This document shows, in pieces, positions 63,916 through 64,000 of a DNA stretch of 64,000 nucleotides (the stretch's first letter is position 1; every line of letters begins with the position of its first letter). The DNA is from Membranihabitans marinus. GTDB lineage: Bacteria; Bacteroidota; Bacteroidia; Chitinophagales; Saprospiraceae. The position numbers and the translations under genes were made by a program. The notes beneath the pieces were generated by a model. That model was given only the letters and a program-made list of their open reading frames with translations. It was not told the origin of the DNA and ran no database searches. The stretch spans positions 96,620-160,619 of the forward strand of contig NZ_JAJQYA010000009.1 in assembly GCF_021729155.1 (NCBI RefSeq), in the 5' to 3' direction.

Positions 63916-64000
63916 TAGACCAATAGACCAATAGACCAATAGACCAATAGACCAATAGACCAATAGACCAATAGACCAATAGACCAATAGACCAATAGAC
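63916..64000. repeat. 8-bp tandem repeat tagaccaa, over 10 units, cut by window end
   Basis: Perfect tandem copies of tagaccaa from 63916 to the last base (85 bp). It starts 225 bp upstream of the 62249-63691 gene. Read on + every frame meets TAG every 24 bp; the - strand is open in all frames. Confidence 0.95.

Overview
The window is a chromosomal segment of an AT-rich member of the Bacteroidota, probably a free-living aerobic Saprospirales- or Cytophagales-like bacterium. The evidence is a PorZ-type type IX secretion protein, a peptidase with a T9SS C-terminal sorting domain, BshA (bacillithiol synthesis), a DUF4837 lipoprotein, a SusC/SusD pair with its own ECF sigma and FecR-type anti-sigma, and TAnnTTTG-type promoter elements. 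No tRNA, rRNA, CRISPR array, intact insertion sequence or prophage was seen.

Layout. 1-1224 is gene-poor and carries two 294-bp direct repeats, each enclosing a MITE-like element with inverted ends. 1225-7343 holds a MerR regulator, bshA, porZ with a DUF937 gene, and a small secreted protein. 7366-16095 is a run of + strand genes: S8 peptidase, GH3/beta-lactamase fusion, LolC/E-like permease, small hypothetical, two cyclophilin lipoproteins and a polyphosphate-glucokinase-like ROK protein. 16355-19573 is on the - strand: a TPR protein and an ECF sigma / membrane anti-sigma / periplasmic protein operon. 19799-25213 is a + strand housekeeping run: acyltransferase, DNA ligase, D-Ala-D-Ala dipeptidase, MoxR ATPase, DUF4837. 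25225-35384 holds a TIM-barrel isomerase, a large secreted propeller/HEAT/cytochrome c protein, a SWIM protein, and a two-gene unit of a double esterase and a DapA-like aldolase. 35528-37963 holds a DJ-1/PfpI protein and the nitrogen pair P-II/Amt. A 1.3 kb gene-free stretch precedes an MFS transporter (39313-40545).

From 40939 to 63691 the window is largely catabolic. A tight four-gene + strand operon (ThuA-like, two sugar isomerases, alpha/beta hydrolase) faces a - strand PUL-like locus. That locus has an ECF sigma (58987, divergent), FecR anti-sigma, SusC with an STN signalling domain, SusD, a neutral-ceramidase-like protein, a double esterase, a sulfatase and a BNR/sialidase-like propeller. 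pckA and a second ceramidase-like protein follow. The likely substrate is a sulfated, esterified glycoconjugate. The sialidase-like, sulfatase and ceramidase-like set makes a glycosphingolipid-like substrate conceivable, but this is inference.

The most unusual signal is a family of modular hairpins. They are concentrated in three intergenic islands (about 29950-30060, 44492-45242, 61507-62248), and each island lies between two convergent genes. Across copies the loops (ctccgt or cactgt; taaat or ttaat; gta, gga or gaa) and the linkers are conserved. The stems are entirely different in sequence, yet nearly always perfectly self-complementary. Long 14- to 17-bp hairpins in equivalent contexts accompany them. 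The window ends inside an 8-bp tandem repeat (tagaccaa, more than 10 units).
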